Origin: Bog-756 sp963845485
GTDB lineage: Bacteria; Actinomycetota; Acidimicrobiia; Acidimicrobiales; RAAP-2
Reading direction: 5' to 3'
Length of the DNA stretch: 64,000 bases
Assembly (NCBI GenBank): GCA_963845485.1
Contig: CAWJSI010000017.1
Span: 1 to 64,000, forward strand
Part shown: one piece after another, positions 8,578-16,653 of the stretch
How the letters are laid out: the number at the start of each line of letters is the position of its first letter
Numbering within the stretch: the stretch's first letter is position 1
Made by a program: the position numbers and the translations under genes
Notes under the pieces: generated by a model
Seen by the model: the letters and a program-made list of their open reading frames with translations, nothing else
What the model was told of the DNA's origin: nothing
Databases searched by the model: none

Positions 8578-9635
8578 GGGTACAGCCCCGCGGTCGGCAG
8601 GCCGGTCCCCTCCGGAAGGCCGAGGGAGAGGTTGGCGCACTGGACGGCCTGGCCGGACGCCCCCTTGACCAGGTTGTCGATGGCGCAGAGAGCCAGCACC
8701 CACCCCGTGCGGGGATCGACCCGGGCGGTCACGTGGGCGCAGTTCGATCCGCTGGTGGCCTTGGTGGAGGGTGGACCGTCGGTGACGACGACGAAGGGCT
8801 CGTCGTCATAGGCCGCGTGGAGGATGTCGAGCACGTCGGTGGTGGTGAGCGGTCCGTCCCGCCCGTCGGCTCGGGTGCCCGAGGGGCGTCCGTAACAGGT
8901 GGCCAGGATCCCCCGCACCATCGGGGCGAGGTGCGGGGTGAACAGGACCGGGGCGCCGAGGCCCTGCTCCATCTCGGCGGTGTGGCGGTGGTCGAGGAGC
9001 CCGTAGGCCACGAAGTCCTCGTCCACCGCCCCGAAGTGGAGGTTGTCCTTCGGCGCCCGTCCCGCCCCCGACACCCCACTAGCCGCATCGACGATGAGGG
9101 CGGGCATGCCGTCGGGCCCGTCTCCGGGCCGGGCCAGCACGCCGGCCCGCACCAGGGGGGCCAGGGCCAACAGGGCCGCCGTCGGGTAACAGCCCGGCGC
9201 GGCGATCAGCGGGGCACCAGCCAGCTCGTCCCGGTGGAGCTCGGGCAGGCCATAGACGAACCGCTCGAGCAGCTGGGGGGCGACATGGGGCTCGCCGTAC
9301 CACTGCGGGTAGAGCGCGGGGTCCGAAAGCCGGAAGTCGGCGGCCAGGTCCACGACCGTCGCCACTCTCGAGATGAGGTCGGGCATCAACGTCTGGGACT
9401 GCCCGTGGGGCAGGGCCACGAAGACCAGGTCCAGTCCCTCCAGGGCCGATGGCTCGGTGGCGACGTAGTCGAGGGTTGGATAGGCGGCGGCCAGCGACGG
9501 GGTGTGGGTGGCGATGTGCTCGCCCCGGTGGCCGCCGGCCGTGGCCACGACCACCTCGAACTCGGGATGACCGGCACAGAGCCGGAGGAGCTCGACCCCG
9601 GCGTAGCCGGAAGCCCCGACGACGCCGATCTTCAT
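8574..9635 (-). CDS. argC: N-acetyl-gamma-glutamyl-phosphate reductase
   Basis: NADPH-dependent reductase making N-acetylglutamate semialdehyde. The 353-residue protein opens MKIGVVGASGYAGVELLRL (Rossmann dinucleotide loop) and has the catalytic Cys in APGCYPTAALLAL, followed by ASGVSGAGRAPK. It is the first gene of the operon. The ATG at 9635 is preceded by about 55 bases of leader from a TATACT -10 box that overlaps an ARG box, so arginine repression of the whole operon is predicted. Confidence 0.96.
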   Translation of the reverse strand: MKIGVVGASGYAGVELLRLCAGHPEFEVVVATAGGHRGEHIATHTPSLAAAYPTLDYVATEPSALEGLDLVFVALPHGQSQTLMPDLISRVATVVDLAADFRLSDPALYPQWYGEPHVAPQLLERFVYGLPELHRDELAGAPLIAAPGCYPTAALLALAPLVRAGVLARPGDGPDGMPALIVDAASGVSGAGRAPKDNLHFGAVDEDFVAYGLLDHRHTAEMEQGLGAPVLFTPHLAPMVRGILATCYGRPSGTRADGRDGPLTTTDVLDILHAAYDDEPFVVVTDGPPSTKATSGSNCAHVTARVDPRTGWVLALCAIDNLVKGASGQAVQCANLSLGLPEGTGLPTAGLYP

Positions 9636-9693
9636 GGTTGCTCGCTCACGTCGCGCTCCGTCAGGTGGGCTTGGCTCCGGGTGCGTCCCGGAT

Positions 9694-9727
9694 TGCAAGT
9701 ATATGCATATTTCTGCATTGTTATGCA
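9694..9727. promoter_or_regulatory. Double ARG box (ArgR operator)
   Basis: Two near-palindromes with the shared pattern TGCAWKKWTATGCA lie at 9694-9707 (TGCAAGTATATGCA) and 9714-9727 (TGCATTGTTATGCA). Their centres are 20 bp apart, about two helical turns, close to the 21-bp spacing of classical ARG-box pairs. They form an A+T-rich island in GC-rich DNA and cover the -10 and -35 region of argC. ArgR itself is encoded in the operon. Confidence 0.8.
9698..9703 (-). promoter_or_regulatory. argC -10 box
   Basis: TATACT on the minus strand, with TTGCAT at 9723-9728 as a possible -35 at a slightly long 19-base spacing. It lies inside the first ARG box, so bound ArgR should exclude RNA polymerase. 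Confidence 0.6.
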
Positions 9728-9785
9728 AGCTCCCGTTCCGGTCGGACTGCCTGCGGCGTCCACGGGCCCGTTGTGCGCCGGGCAG

Positions 9786-9791
9786 TAGGGT
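9786..9791 (+). promoter_or_regulatory. Leaderless -10 box of the FAD oxidoreductase gene
   Basis: TAGGGT ends 7 bases before the GTG at 9799, the spacing of leaderless transcripts. The ARG boxes lie about 60-90 bp upstream of it. Confidence 0.55.
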
Positions 9792-9798
9792 CGGTGGG

Positions 9799-11205
9799 GT
9801 GAACCGAGACGCCGCCCTGGCGGACGCCGCACCGGTGTCCTTCTGGCTCGACGATCCCGGAGCGCCCCCGAGTGGGGACCCGCTGGTGGGCGCGACGACC
9901 GCCGACGTGACGGTGGTGGGTGGCGGGTACACGGGCCTGTGGACCGCGCTCCTGGCCAAGGAGGCCGAACCGGGGCGGGACGTGGTGCTGCTCGAAGCCG
10001 ACCGCTGCGGGTGGGCCGCATCGGGACGCAACGGCGGCTTCTGTGCGGCCAGCCTGACCCACGGGCTGGGCAACGGCGTCGAGCGGTTTCCCCACGAGGT
10101 CGACACCTTGGAGCGCCTTGGGCACGAGAACCTGGACGCCATCGAGGCCGCGCTCGTCCGATGGTCGATCGACTGCGACTTCGAGCGCACCGGCGAACTG
10201 TCGGTGGCCACCGAGCCCCACCAGGTGGCGGACCTGGCCGAGGCGGCCGAACAGGGACGCCGACACGGCCAGCACCTCACCTACCTCGACCGGGACGAGA
10301 TGCGGGCTGAGGTGCACTCGCCCACGTATCTGGCCGGCCTGTGGGACCGGACCGGGTGCGCCCTGGTCAACCCGGCCCGCCTGGCCTGGGGTCTCCGGCG
10401 GGCCTGTGAGGAGGCCGGGGTCAGGATCTACGAGCACACGCCCGTCGACCGTCTGGACTCCGAGCCCGACGGTGCTTCACCCACCCTGGTCCTCACCACC
10501 GGACACGGGACGGTCCGCACGGCGACGGTGGCCCTCGCCACCAACGCCTACCCGTCGCTGGTCCGCCGGCTGCGCAAGTACGTGGTCCCGGTCTACGACT
10601 ACGTGCTGATGACCGAGCCCCTCAGCCCGGCCGAGCGCGCCGCGGTGGGCTGGTCCCGACGGCAGGGACTCGGCGGATCGGGGAACCAGTTCCTCTACTA
10701 CCGCCTCACCGCCGACAACCGGATCCTCTTCGGCGGCTACGACGCCGTCTACCACTTCGCCAACGGCCTGCGTCCGTCACTCGAGCAGCGCCGGACCACC
10801 TTCCACACCCTGGCCCGGCTCTTCGTCGAGACGTTCCCGCAGCTGGAGGACGTTCGTTTCACCCACTCCTGGTCGGGCGCCATCGACACCTGCTCGCGCT
10901 TCTGCGCGTTCTTCGACCGCTCCCACGACGGGCGGGTGGTGTCTGCCGCCGGCTACACCGGCCTCGGCGTCGGGGCCTCCCGATTCGGGGCCCAGGTGAT
11001 GGTGGACCTGCTCTCGGGAGCGGAGACCGAACGGACCCGCCTGGAGTTCGTCACGACGAAACCGCTCCCCTTCCCCCCCGAGCCTCTGCGCTATGCCGGA
11101 ATCGAACTGACCCGGTGGTCGATGGCCCGCGCCGACGCCCGCGGCGGCCGCCGCAATCTGTGGCTTCGGACGCTCGACCGCTTCGGCATGGGCTTCGACT
11201 CCTGA
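9799..11205 (+). CDS. FAD-dependent amine/amino-acid oxidoreductase (DAO family)
   Basis: Flavoprotein of the D-amino-acid oxidase/glycine oxidase fold, in the branch with gamma-glutamylputrescine oxidases; the substrate is unknown. The 468 residues carry the FAD loop VTVVGGGYTGLWTALLAKE (from about residue 34), LLEADRCGWAASGRNGGF and a C-terminal SAAGYTGLGVGASRFGAQ. It diverges from argC and shares its 163-bp upstream region. A role in arginine- or polyamine-derived amine oxidation is tempting but is only inferred from position. No Shine-Dalgarno precedes the GTG; a TAGGGT -10 box suggests a leaderless mRNA. It converges on pheT. Confidence 0.8.
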   Translation: MNRDAALADAAPVSFWLDDPGAPPSGDPLVGATTADVTVVGGGYTGLWTALLAKEAEPGRDVVLLEADRCGWAASGRNGGFCAASLTHGLGNGVERFPHEVDTLERLGHENLDAIEAALVRWSIDCDFERTGELSVATEPHQVADLAEAAEQGRRHGQHLTYLDRDEMRAEVHSPTYLAGLWDRTGCALVNPARLAWGLRRACEEAGVRIYEHTPVDRLDSEPDGASPTLVLTTGHGTVRTATVALATNAYPSLVRRLRKYVVPVYDYVLMTEPLSPAERAAVGWSRRQGLGGSGNQFLYYRLTADNRILFGGYDAVYHFANGLRPSLEQRRTTFHTLARLFVETFPQLEDVRFTHSWSGAIDTCSRFCAFFDRSHDGRVVSAAGYTGLGVGASRFGAQVMVDLLSGAETERTRLEFVTTKPLPFPPEPLRYAGIELTRWSMARADARGGRRNLWLRTLDRFGMGFDS

Positions 11206-11277
11206 GCGATCCGACGGACCGAGTGGTCCATCGCCCACCCACGGATGGATCGGGGGCCCGGGACAGACACCCTCCGG

Positions 11278-13791
11278 CTAGCGGAGCGAGGCCTGGTGGT
11301 CCCGCTCGACGGCCCCGATGCAGTCGGCGCGCAGCGTGCCGATCTCGTCATCGGTGAGGGTCCGGTCGAGGGCACAGAAGCGCAGGCGGAAGGCCAGGCT
11401 CCGGGCTCCGGTCGGGAGGGAAGGACCCCGGTAGACATCGAACAGCTCCACGGACTCCAACAGATCGCCACCGGTCCGGCGCACCGTCCGTTCGACCGAC
11501 GCGGCAGCGATGGCGTCGGGGACGACGAAGGCCAGGTCGATGTCTGAGGACGGGTACCGGCTGAGGGGGCGTGACCGCTCGGGACGGCGAGGCACCCGGT
11601 GGCGGTCGAACAGTACGTCGAGGTCGAGGTCGAGCCACCCGACCCGGCGGGGCCGGCCGTCGGGTCCCACCAGGCCGAAGTGGCCGACGACGGTCGGGTG
11701 CAGCTCGCCGACCACGCCGAGGACCGCGCCCGAGTCGTCCCCGGGATCGTCGGCGGCCACGATGGCCGAGGACCGGTAGGGGTGGACCGGGGTGCCGAGC
11801 GGGCCGACCGCGGCGAGATCGCCCAGAGCCCACGAGGCCAGGCCCAGTGCGTCGGCGACGTTGCGCCAGGCGGCCACGGCGGTGAAGGCGTCGTCGCCGT
11901 CGGCGGCGAAGACGACCGACACCCGCTCGGGGGCGTCGACGCCCTCCGCGCTGGCACTGGGCTGCCCCTGGTCACGCCGGAACACCGAGCCCACCTCGAA
12001 GAACCGGATGTCGTTCTGGCGCCGCTCGGCGTTGCGGAGCACCGATCGGACGAGGCCCGGGATCATCGAGGTGCGCAGGTAGCGCTCCGAGTCCACCAGC
12101 GGGTTGGTCACCTCCACGTAGGGCGCCACCGCGCCCGAGGCGACCTGATCGGCCTCCGAGACGAAGGTGGCCGTCCAGGCCTCGCTGCAACCGATCCCGC
12201 ACAACACCTCTTTTAGGAGCCGGCGGTCGCGCTGACGGTCCGAGAGCCGTCCGGGCTGGGGCCACGACGGCGTGTGCCGGGCGATGCGCACGTACCCGTA
12301 GGTCCGGGCCACCTCCTCGGCGATGTCCGCCTCGCCCATCGGTCCGGGCCGGATGTCGGGACGGTAGGTCGGGACGGTGACCTCGAGGACATCGTCCTCG
12401 GAATCCGAGGACGGCTCGGTGGTGGTGATGCCGAGCGGCTCGAGCAACGCCACCACCTCGGCGACGGTGAACGCCGTCCCGAGGAGCGTGTTGATGCGAG
12501 AGGGGCGGACGGAGACGACCACGGGCTCGGGGACGTCGCCGACCACGTCGATGACGCCTTCGACCACCCGCATGGTGTCGCCGGCGGTGAGTGACAACAG
12601 CTCGCAGAACCTCGCTGCGGCCCGGTCGATGCCGGCGGGATCACAGCCCCGCTCGAACCGCGCCGAGGCCTCGGTGCGCAGGGCCAGCCGCTTGGAGGTC
12701 CGGGCGATGGCCATGGGCACGAAGTACGCCGCTTCGAGCAGCACCGTGGTGGTCGTGTCGTCGATCTCCGAGGAGGCTCCCCCCATCACCCCACCAATGG
12801 CTACCGGTGTCCCCTCGGCATCGCAGATGAGGCAGTCCTGGCCGGTGTCGCCGAGGCCGGGGCCGGGACGACCGAGCGTACGAACGACGCCGTCGAGCGT
12901 GGTCACCGTCTCGCCGGGTTCGGCCCGCCGGACGAGCAGACCACCACCGGGGAGCCGGTCGAGGTCGTAGGGGTGGGTGGGCTGGCCCAGCTCCACCATG
13001 ACGTAGTTCGAGGCGTCCACCACGTTGTTGATGGGGCGCATACCCGCCAGCACCAGGCGGCGGGCCAACCACTCCGGTGACGGCCCCACCCGGACACCGG
13101 TGATGACCCGGGCCGTGAACCGCGGGCAGAGCTCGAGGTCGTCGACCCGCACCGTGGCCAGGTCGGCGACCGACGCGGTGGCGCCTCCACCCTCGCCACC
13201 CGGCGTCGGCGGCTCGGGAAGGGTGAAGGGCAGGTCCAGACGCGCCGCCAGGTCGCGTGCCACCCCGACCATGCTCCAGGCATCGGGGCGGTTGGCCTCC
13301 ACGGCCACGTCGAAGACCACGTCGGGCTGGAGCCCCAGTGCGGTCACGAGCGGCACGCCGGGCGCCGCCCCCGCTACGTCGTTGAGCCGGAGGATGCCCT
13401 CGTGGTCGTCGGAGATGCGCAACTCCCGGCCCGAACAGAGCATGCCGTTGGACGTGACGCCTCGCATCTTGCGCTTGCCGATGGCGAACCCTCCGGGCAG
13501 CACGCTTCCCACCGGGGCCAGGGGCACCAGATCGCCCACCTCGAAGTTCCATGCCCCGCACACCACCTCGACGGGCCCGGACCCGTCGTCGACCAGCACC
13601 CGGCGGATCTTGTCGGCCCCCTCGATGGCGGTGATCTCGTCGACCCGGGCCACCACCACGTCGGCCAGTCCCTCCCCGATCACCTCGGTGCCCTCCACGA
13701 CGAGGCCGAGGTCGTCCAAGGTGGCGGCCAGGTCGGCCGGGTCCCCCTCGAAGGGGGCGAAGTCGCAAAGCCAGGAGAGTGGTACGCGCAC
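11278..13791 (-). CDS. pheT: Phenylalanine-tRNA ligase beta subunit
   Basis: Large subunit of the alpha2-beta2 synthetase that charges tRNA-Phe; it carries the editing site. The 837 residues are normal. The order seen is N-terminal MRVPLSWLCDFAP, the EMAP-like tRNA-binding domain (about 40-150), B3/B4 editing and B5 regions, the catalytic-like core, and a C-terminal anticodon-binding domain with LSRYPSSDIDLAFVVPDAI. The GTG start follows GAGAGG. It lies 60 bases after pheS in the same operon. Confidence 0.96.
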   Translation of the reverse strand: MRVPLSWLCDFAPFEGDPADLAATLDDLGLVVEGTEVIGEGLADVVVARVDEITAIEGADKIRRVLVDDGSGPVEVVCGAWNFEVGDLVPLAPVGSVLPGGFAIGKRKMRGVTSNGMLCSGRELRISDDHEGILRLNDVAGAAPGVPLVTALGLQPDVVFDVAVEANRPDAWSMVGVARDLAARLDLPFTLPEPPTPGGEGGGATASVADLATVRVDDLELCPRFTARVITGVRVGPSPEWLARRLVLAGMRPINNVVDASNYVMVELGQPTHPYDLDRLPGGGLLVRRAEPGETVTTLDGVVRTLGRPGPGLGDTGQDCLICDAEGTPVAIGGVMGGASSEIDDTTTTVLLEAAYFVPMAIARTSKRLALRTEASARFERGCDPAGIDRAAARFCELLSLTAGDTMRVVEGVIDVVGDVPEPVVVSVRPSRINTLLGTAFTVAEVVALLEPLGITTTEPSSDSEDDVLEVTVPTYRPDIRPGPMGEADIAEEVARTYGYVRIARHTPSWPQPGRLSDRQRDRRLLKEVLCGIGCSEAWTATFVSEADQVASGAVAPYVEVTNPLVDSERYLRTSMIPGLVRSVLRNAERRQNDIRFFEVGSVFRRDQGQPSASAEGVDAPERVSVVFAADGDDAFTAVAAWRNVADALGLASWALGDLAAVGPLGTPVHPYRSSAIVAADDPGDDSGAVLGVVGELHPTVVGHFGLVGPDGRPRRVGWLDLDLDVLFDRHRVPRRPERSRPLSRYPSSDIDLAFVVPDAIAAASVERTVRRTGGDLLESVELFDVYRGPSLPTGARSLAFRLRFCALDRTLTDDEIGTLRADCIGAVERDHQASLR

Positions 13792-13851
13792 GACGGTCCT
13801 CTCAGAGTTTCCGTAGCCAGGGCGACAGCGGTGTCCACACCGGGGTGAGCA

Positions 13852-14928
13852 TCAGAACTGGCGCAGGAAGCGGATGTCGTTGTCGGTCAGGACCCGCATG
13901 TCGGCGATCTGGTGGCGCATCTGCGCACACCGGTCGATGCCGAAGCCGAAGGCGAAACCGGACCACAGGTCGGGGTCGATGCCGACGGCGCCGAAGACGG
14001 CGGGATCGACCATCCCGCAGCCACCCAGCTCGATCCAGCCGGTGTGGGAGCACGTCTGACAGCCCGACCCGAGACAGATGGTGCAGGTGACCTCGAACTC
14101 GGCGGACGGCTCGGTGAAGGGGAAGTAAGCCGGGCGGAGACGGGAGTGGATGTCGGGTCCGAAGTAGGCGGCGGTGAACACCTCGATGGTGCCGGCCAGG
14201 TCAGCAAAGCTGATGCCCTTGTCCACCACCAGGCCCTCGATCTGGTGGAAGACGGGGAGGTGCCGGGCGTCGGGGGTGTCCCGTCGGTAGCAGCGCCCCG
14301 GCATCACCGCATGGATGGGCAAGAGGTCGTCGGCCACCGCCCGCTCCATGAGATGGATCTGGACCGGCGACGTGTGGGTGCGGAGCAGGGTCGACTCCGG
14401 GGCCCCGAGGTCGAGGTAGAAGGTGTCCCACATGCCGCGGGCCGGATGGGCCGGCGGAATGTTGAGGGCGCCGAAGTTGTACCAGTCGGTCTCGATCTCG
14501 GGTCCCTCTTCGACCTCGAAGCCCATGCCCACAAAGACGTCCTCCAAGGAGGCCTGGGTCTGGGTGACGAGACTGGTATGTCCCCGGGCGGCCGGCAGCG
14601 AGGCCGTGCCCGGGATGAACTCGGTGAGGTCGATCCGGCTCTCGGCCATCTCGCTCGCCAGCTCGGACTCGGCCACTGCGGTCCGTCGGTCCTCGATGAG
14701 CCCTTCGATGGTGGCCCGGGCATGGTGCAGGCGGCGCCCGAGCTCTTTGCGCTCGTCGGGACCGAGGGCACCAAGGGCCCGTCCCGCCATAGCCAGGGCC
14801 GACTTCTTACCGGCCACCGAGGCGGCCACCTGGCGGACGTCCTCCGAGGTGGAGGCGTCGGCCAGGGCTCGCCGGGCCTGGTCGACCAAGGCGTCGAGGT
14901 CAGGGAGGGTGGTGTCGGCCTCACCCAT
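13852..14928 (-). CDS. pheS: Phenylalanine-tRNA ligase alpha subunit
   Basis: Catalytic class II subunit of the phenylalanyl-tRNA synthetase. The 358 residues show motif 2 (PGRCYRRDTPDARHLPVFHQ), motif 3 near the end (FGFGIDRCAQMRHQI) and a Cys-rich loop CTICLGSGCQTCSHTGW seen in many bacterial PheS proteins. The ATG at 14928 overlaps the end of the upstream RNA methyltransferase by 8 bases. No attenuator or T-box was seen before it; expression probably follows the infC operon. Confidence 0.96.
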   Translation of the reverse strand: MGEADTTLPDLDALVDQARRALADASTSEDVRQVAASVAGKKSALAMAGRALGALGPDERKELGRRLHHARATIEGLIEDRRTAVAESELASEMAESRIDLTEFIPGTASLPAARGHTSLVTQTQASLEDVFVGMGFEVEEGPEIETDWYNFGALNIPPAHPARGMWDTFYLDLGAPESTLLRTHTSPVQIHLMERAVADDLLPIHAVMPGRCYRRDTPDARHLPVFHQIEGLVVDKGISFADLAGTIEVFTAAYFGPDIHSRLRPAYFPFTEPSAEFEVTCTICLGSGCQTCSHTGWIELGGCGMVDPAVFGAVGIDPDLWSGFAFGFGIDRCAQMRHQIADMRVLTDNDIRFLRQF

Positions 14929-15862
14929 GATCGGCCTCGGGACCTGTCTGTCCCGCCGGGGCCTGCGGTGCCGTCTGCATGCCCGAGATCGTAGAGGCCA
15001 GGGCGGTGGGTGCCGTGGTTGGCCCGTCCACCGGGCCACCGGCGACAGGGCCGGGCACTCCTCCGGCGCGCCGCTGGCGGAGGGCCTCGAAGCACAGCAC
15101 CGAGGCGGACACGGCGACGTTCAGCGATTCGGCCCTACCCACCATGGGCACTGACACCCGGGCGCCGAGCCGGCTGATGAGCGCCTCGTCCAACCCGGTC
15201 GCCTCGTTCCCGAAGACCAGGGCCACCTTTTGCCGCCAGTCGAAGTCGGCGTAGTCGGTGCCGCCCCGGACCGCGGTACCGACCGTCTCGAACTCCCAGT
15301 CACCCAGGGCGTCGACCACGGCCACCGGATCGCCCCCGAGGACGACGGGCACATGGAAGATCGAGCCGGCCGAAGCCCGAACGACCTTCGGGTTGGTGGG
15401 ATCGACCGATCCGTCGCAGTGGATGACCACGCCGACACCCGAGGCGTCGGCCGTGCGGATGATGGTGCCGGCGTTGCCCGGGTCGCGCACGTCGACCAGG
15501 ACCAGGACACTGGTGTGGGCCCGCACTGCCTCGAGGGGGGCGGGGGTGAAGCCGACGACGGCCAGGACGGGCTGGGGGTGCACGGTGTCCGACACCCGCT
15601 CGATGACGCCGGGGCCGAGGTCGAAGACTCGGACACCGGCGGAAAATGCACGGTCGACGACCGATCCCACCCCGTCGTTGGCCCGACCCTCGGGAGCCAC
15701 ATAGACCGCCTCGACGGTGGCTCCTGCATCGAGAGCCACCGACAGCAGCTCGGGGCCTTCGACGACCAGGGCGGCCTCGGCGGCACGCAGGCTCCGCTTG
15801 CGGAGGAGCTGGCGGACCCGTCGGACGCGCTGGTGGCTGTAGGCCAGTCCGATCTGACTCAG
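14921..15862 (-). CDS. TrmH/SpoU-family RNA 2'-O-methyltransferase
   Basis: SPOUT-fold RNA ribose methyltransferase, the type usually found between rplT and pheS. The N-terminal substrate-binding part starts YSHQRVRRVRQLLRKRS. The knot domain shows LVLVDVRDPGNAGTIIRTAD, ALVFGNEATGLDEAL and SLNVAVSASVLCFEALRQRR, the three SpoU motifs. The only start that keeps the N-terminal domain is CTG at 15862, overlapping the rplT stop as CTGA; no ATG, GTG or TTG lies in frame nearby. A Pro/Ala-rich tail of about 45 residues runs into pheS. The target nucleotide is unknown. Confidence 0.88.
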   Translation of the reverse strand: MSQIGLAYSHQRVRRVRQLLRKRSLRAAEAALVVEGPELLSVALDAGATVEAVYVAPEGRANDGVGSVVDRAFSAGVRVFDLGPGVIERVSDTVHPQPVLAVVGFTPAPLEAVRAHTSVLVLVDVRDPGNAGTIIRTADASGVGVVIHCDGSVDPTNPKVVRASAGSIFHVPVVLGGDPVAVVDALGDWEFETVGTAVRGGTDYADFDWRQKVALVFGNEATGLDEALISRLGARVSVPMVGRAESLNVAVSASVLCFEALRQRRAGGVPGPVAGGPVDGPTTAPTALASTISGMQTAPQAPAGQTGPEADHG

Positions 15863-16245
15863 GAACCGGCCTCGGCACCCGCCGGCGCGGTGGCCAGCGC
15901 CTCGTTGGCCACCCGTACCAGGGTGGCGAAGGCCTCGGGCTCGGTCACGGCCAGATCGGCCAGCACCTTGCGGTCGACCTCCACGTCCGCCCGGTGCAGG
16001 CCGGCGATGAAGCGGCTGTAGCTGGTGCCGTTGAGCCGGGCGGCGGCGTTGATCCGCTGGATCCAGAGCTGGCGGAAGTCGCCCTTGCGGGCCCGACGGT
16101 CCCGGTAGGCGTACTGCATCGAGTGCATTACCTGCTCGTTGGCGGCACGGAACGAACGGCTCTTGTTGCCGTAGTAGCCCTGCGCCTGCTCGAGGACGGC
16201 GCGGTGGTGCTTCTTGGCGTGTACTGCGCGCTTGACTCGGGCCAT
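15859..16245 (-). CDS. rplT: 50S ribosomal protein L20
   Basis: Early-assembling 23S rRNA-binding protein. The 128 residues open MARVKRAVHAKKHHRAVLEQ and keep GYYGNKSRSFRAANEQVMHS and WIQRINAAARLNGTSYSRFI. In other bacteria L20 also represses its own operon by binding the leader or spacer mRNA. Here a 209-base spacer with hairpins separates it from rpmI. The ATG follows AAGGAG. Confidence 0.97.
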   Translation of the reverse strand: MARVKRAVHAKKHHRAVLEQAQGYYGNKSRSFRAANEQVMHSMQYAYRDRRARKGDFRQLWIQRINAAARLNGTSYSRFIAGLHRADVEVDRKVLADLAVTEPEAFATLVRVANEALATAPAGAEAGS

Positions 16246-16334
16246 GGGGAACTCCTTTGTATGTGGGCCGGATCCAACTGGAGGATCGAACGGTAGGACG
16301 GGTACTGAACACCGGGAACGAACGGAGACCGGAT

Positions 16335-16447
16335 GGGTCCACGTCCGCGTTGCCCGCAACGACCGGACCCGGGTTACCGCACCGAGAGGTCCGGGCGGCG
16401 CGTCAGGGGTCGAGGGCGGGCGTGGCCGCTGCAGTTGCGCAGCGGCC
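16335..16447 (-). promoter_or_regulatory. Structured spacer between rpmI and rplT
   Basis: The 209-base gap is unusually long for this ribosomal-protein pair. Seven bases after the rpmI stop is a perfect 8-bp hairpin (16424-16447, arms GGCCGCTG/CAGCGGCC). Further on, GGGTCC (16335-16340) can face GGACCC (16365-16370) around an inner GTTG/CAAC stem (16349-16360). It could be an L20-responsive element or a partial terminator; no U tract is present. Confidence 0.4.
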
Positions 16448-16454
16448 GCTCGGA

Positions 16455-16649
16455 CTACATCCCGAGCATCCGCTTGACCTGGCGGGCATCGCCCTTGGCC
16501 AGGTCGGTCTCACGACCGAGGCGGCGCTTCCTTACGCTCGACTTGTTCTCGAGCAGATGCGAGCGGAACGCCTTGCGCCGACGGAGTCGACCGGACCCGG
16601 TCACCTTGATCCGTTTGCGTGCCCCACTGTCGGTCTTCATCTTCGGCAT
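16455..16649 (-). CDS. rpmI: 50S ribosomal protein L35
   Basis: Small basic ribosomal protein of 64 residues, MPKMKTDSGARKRIKVTGSG at the start and the family motif KAFRSHLLENKSSVRKRRL in the middle. It begins 4 bases after the infC stop, so translation is probably coupled to IF3. The order infC-rpmI-rplT is nearly universal. Confidence 0.97.
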   Translation of the reverse strand: MPKMKTDSGARKRIKVTGSGRLRRRKAFRSHLLENKSSVRKRRLGRETDLAKGDARQVKRMLGM

Positions 16650-16653
16650 GGCG

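Noticed and set aside
11206..11277. Short GGACC/GGTCC inverted repeat between convergent oxidoreductase and pheT genes as a terminator
   Set aside because: Only a 5-bp stem with no U tract, too weak to call.
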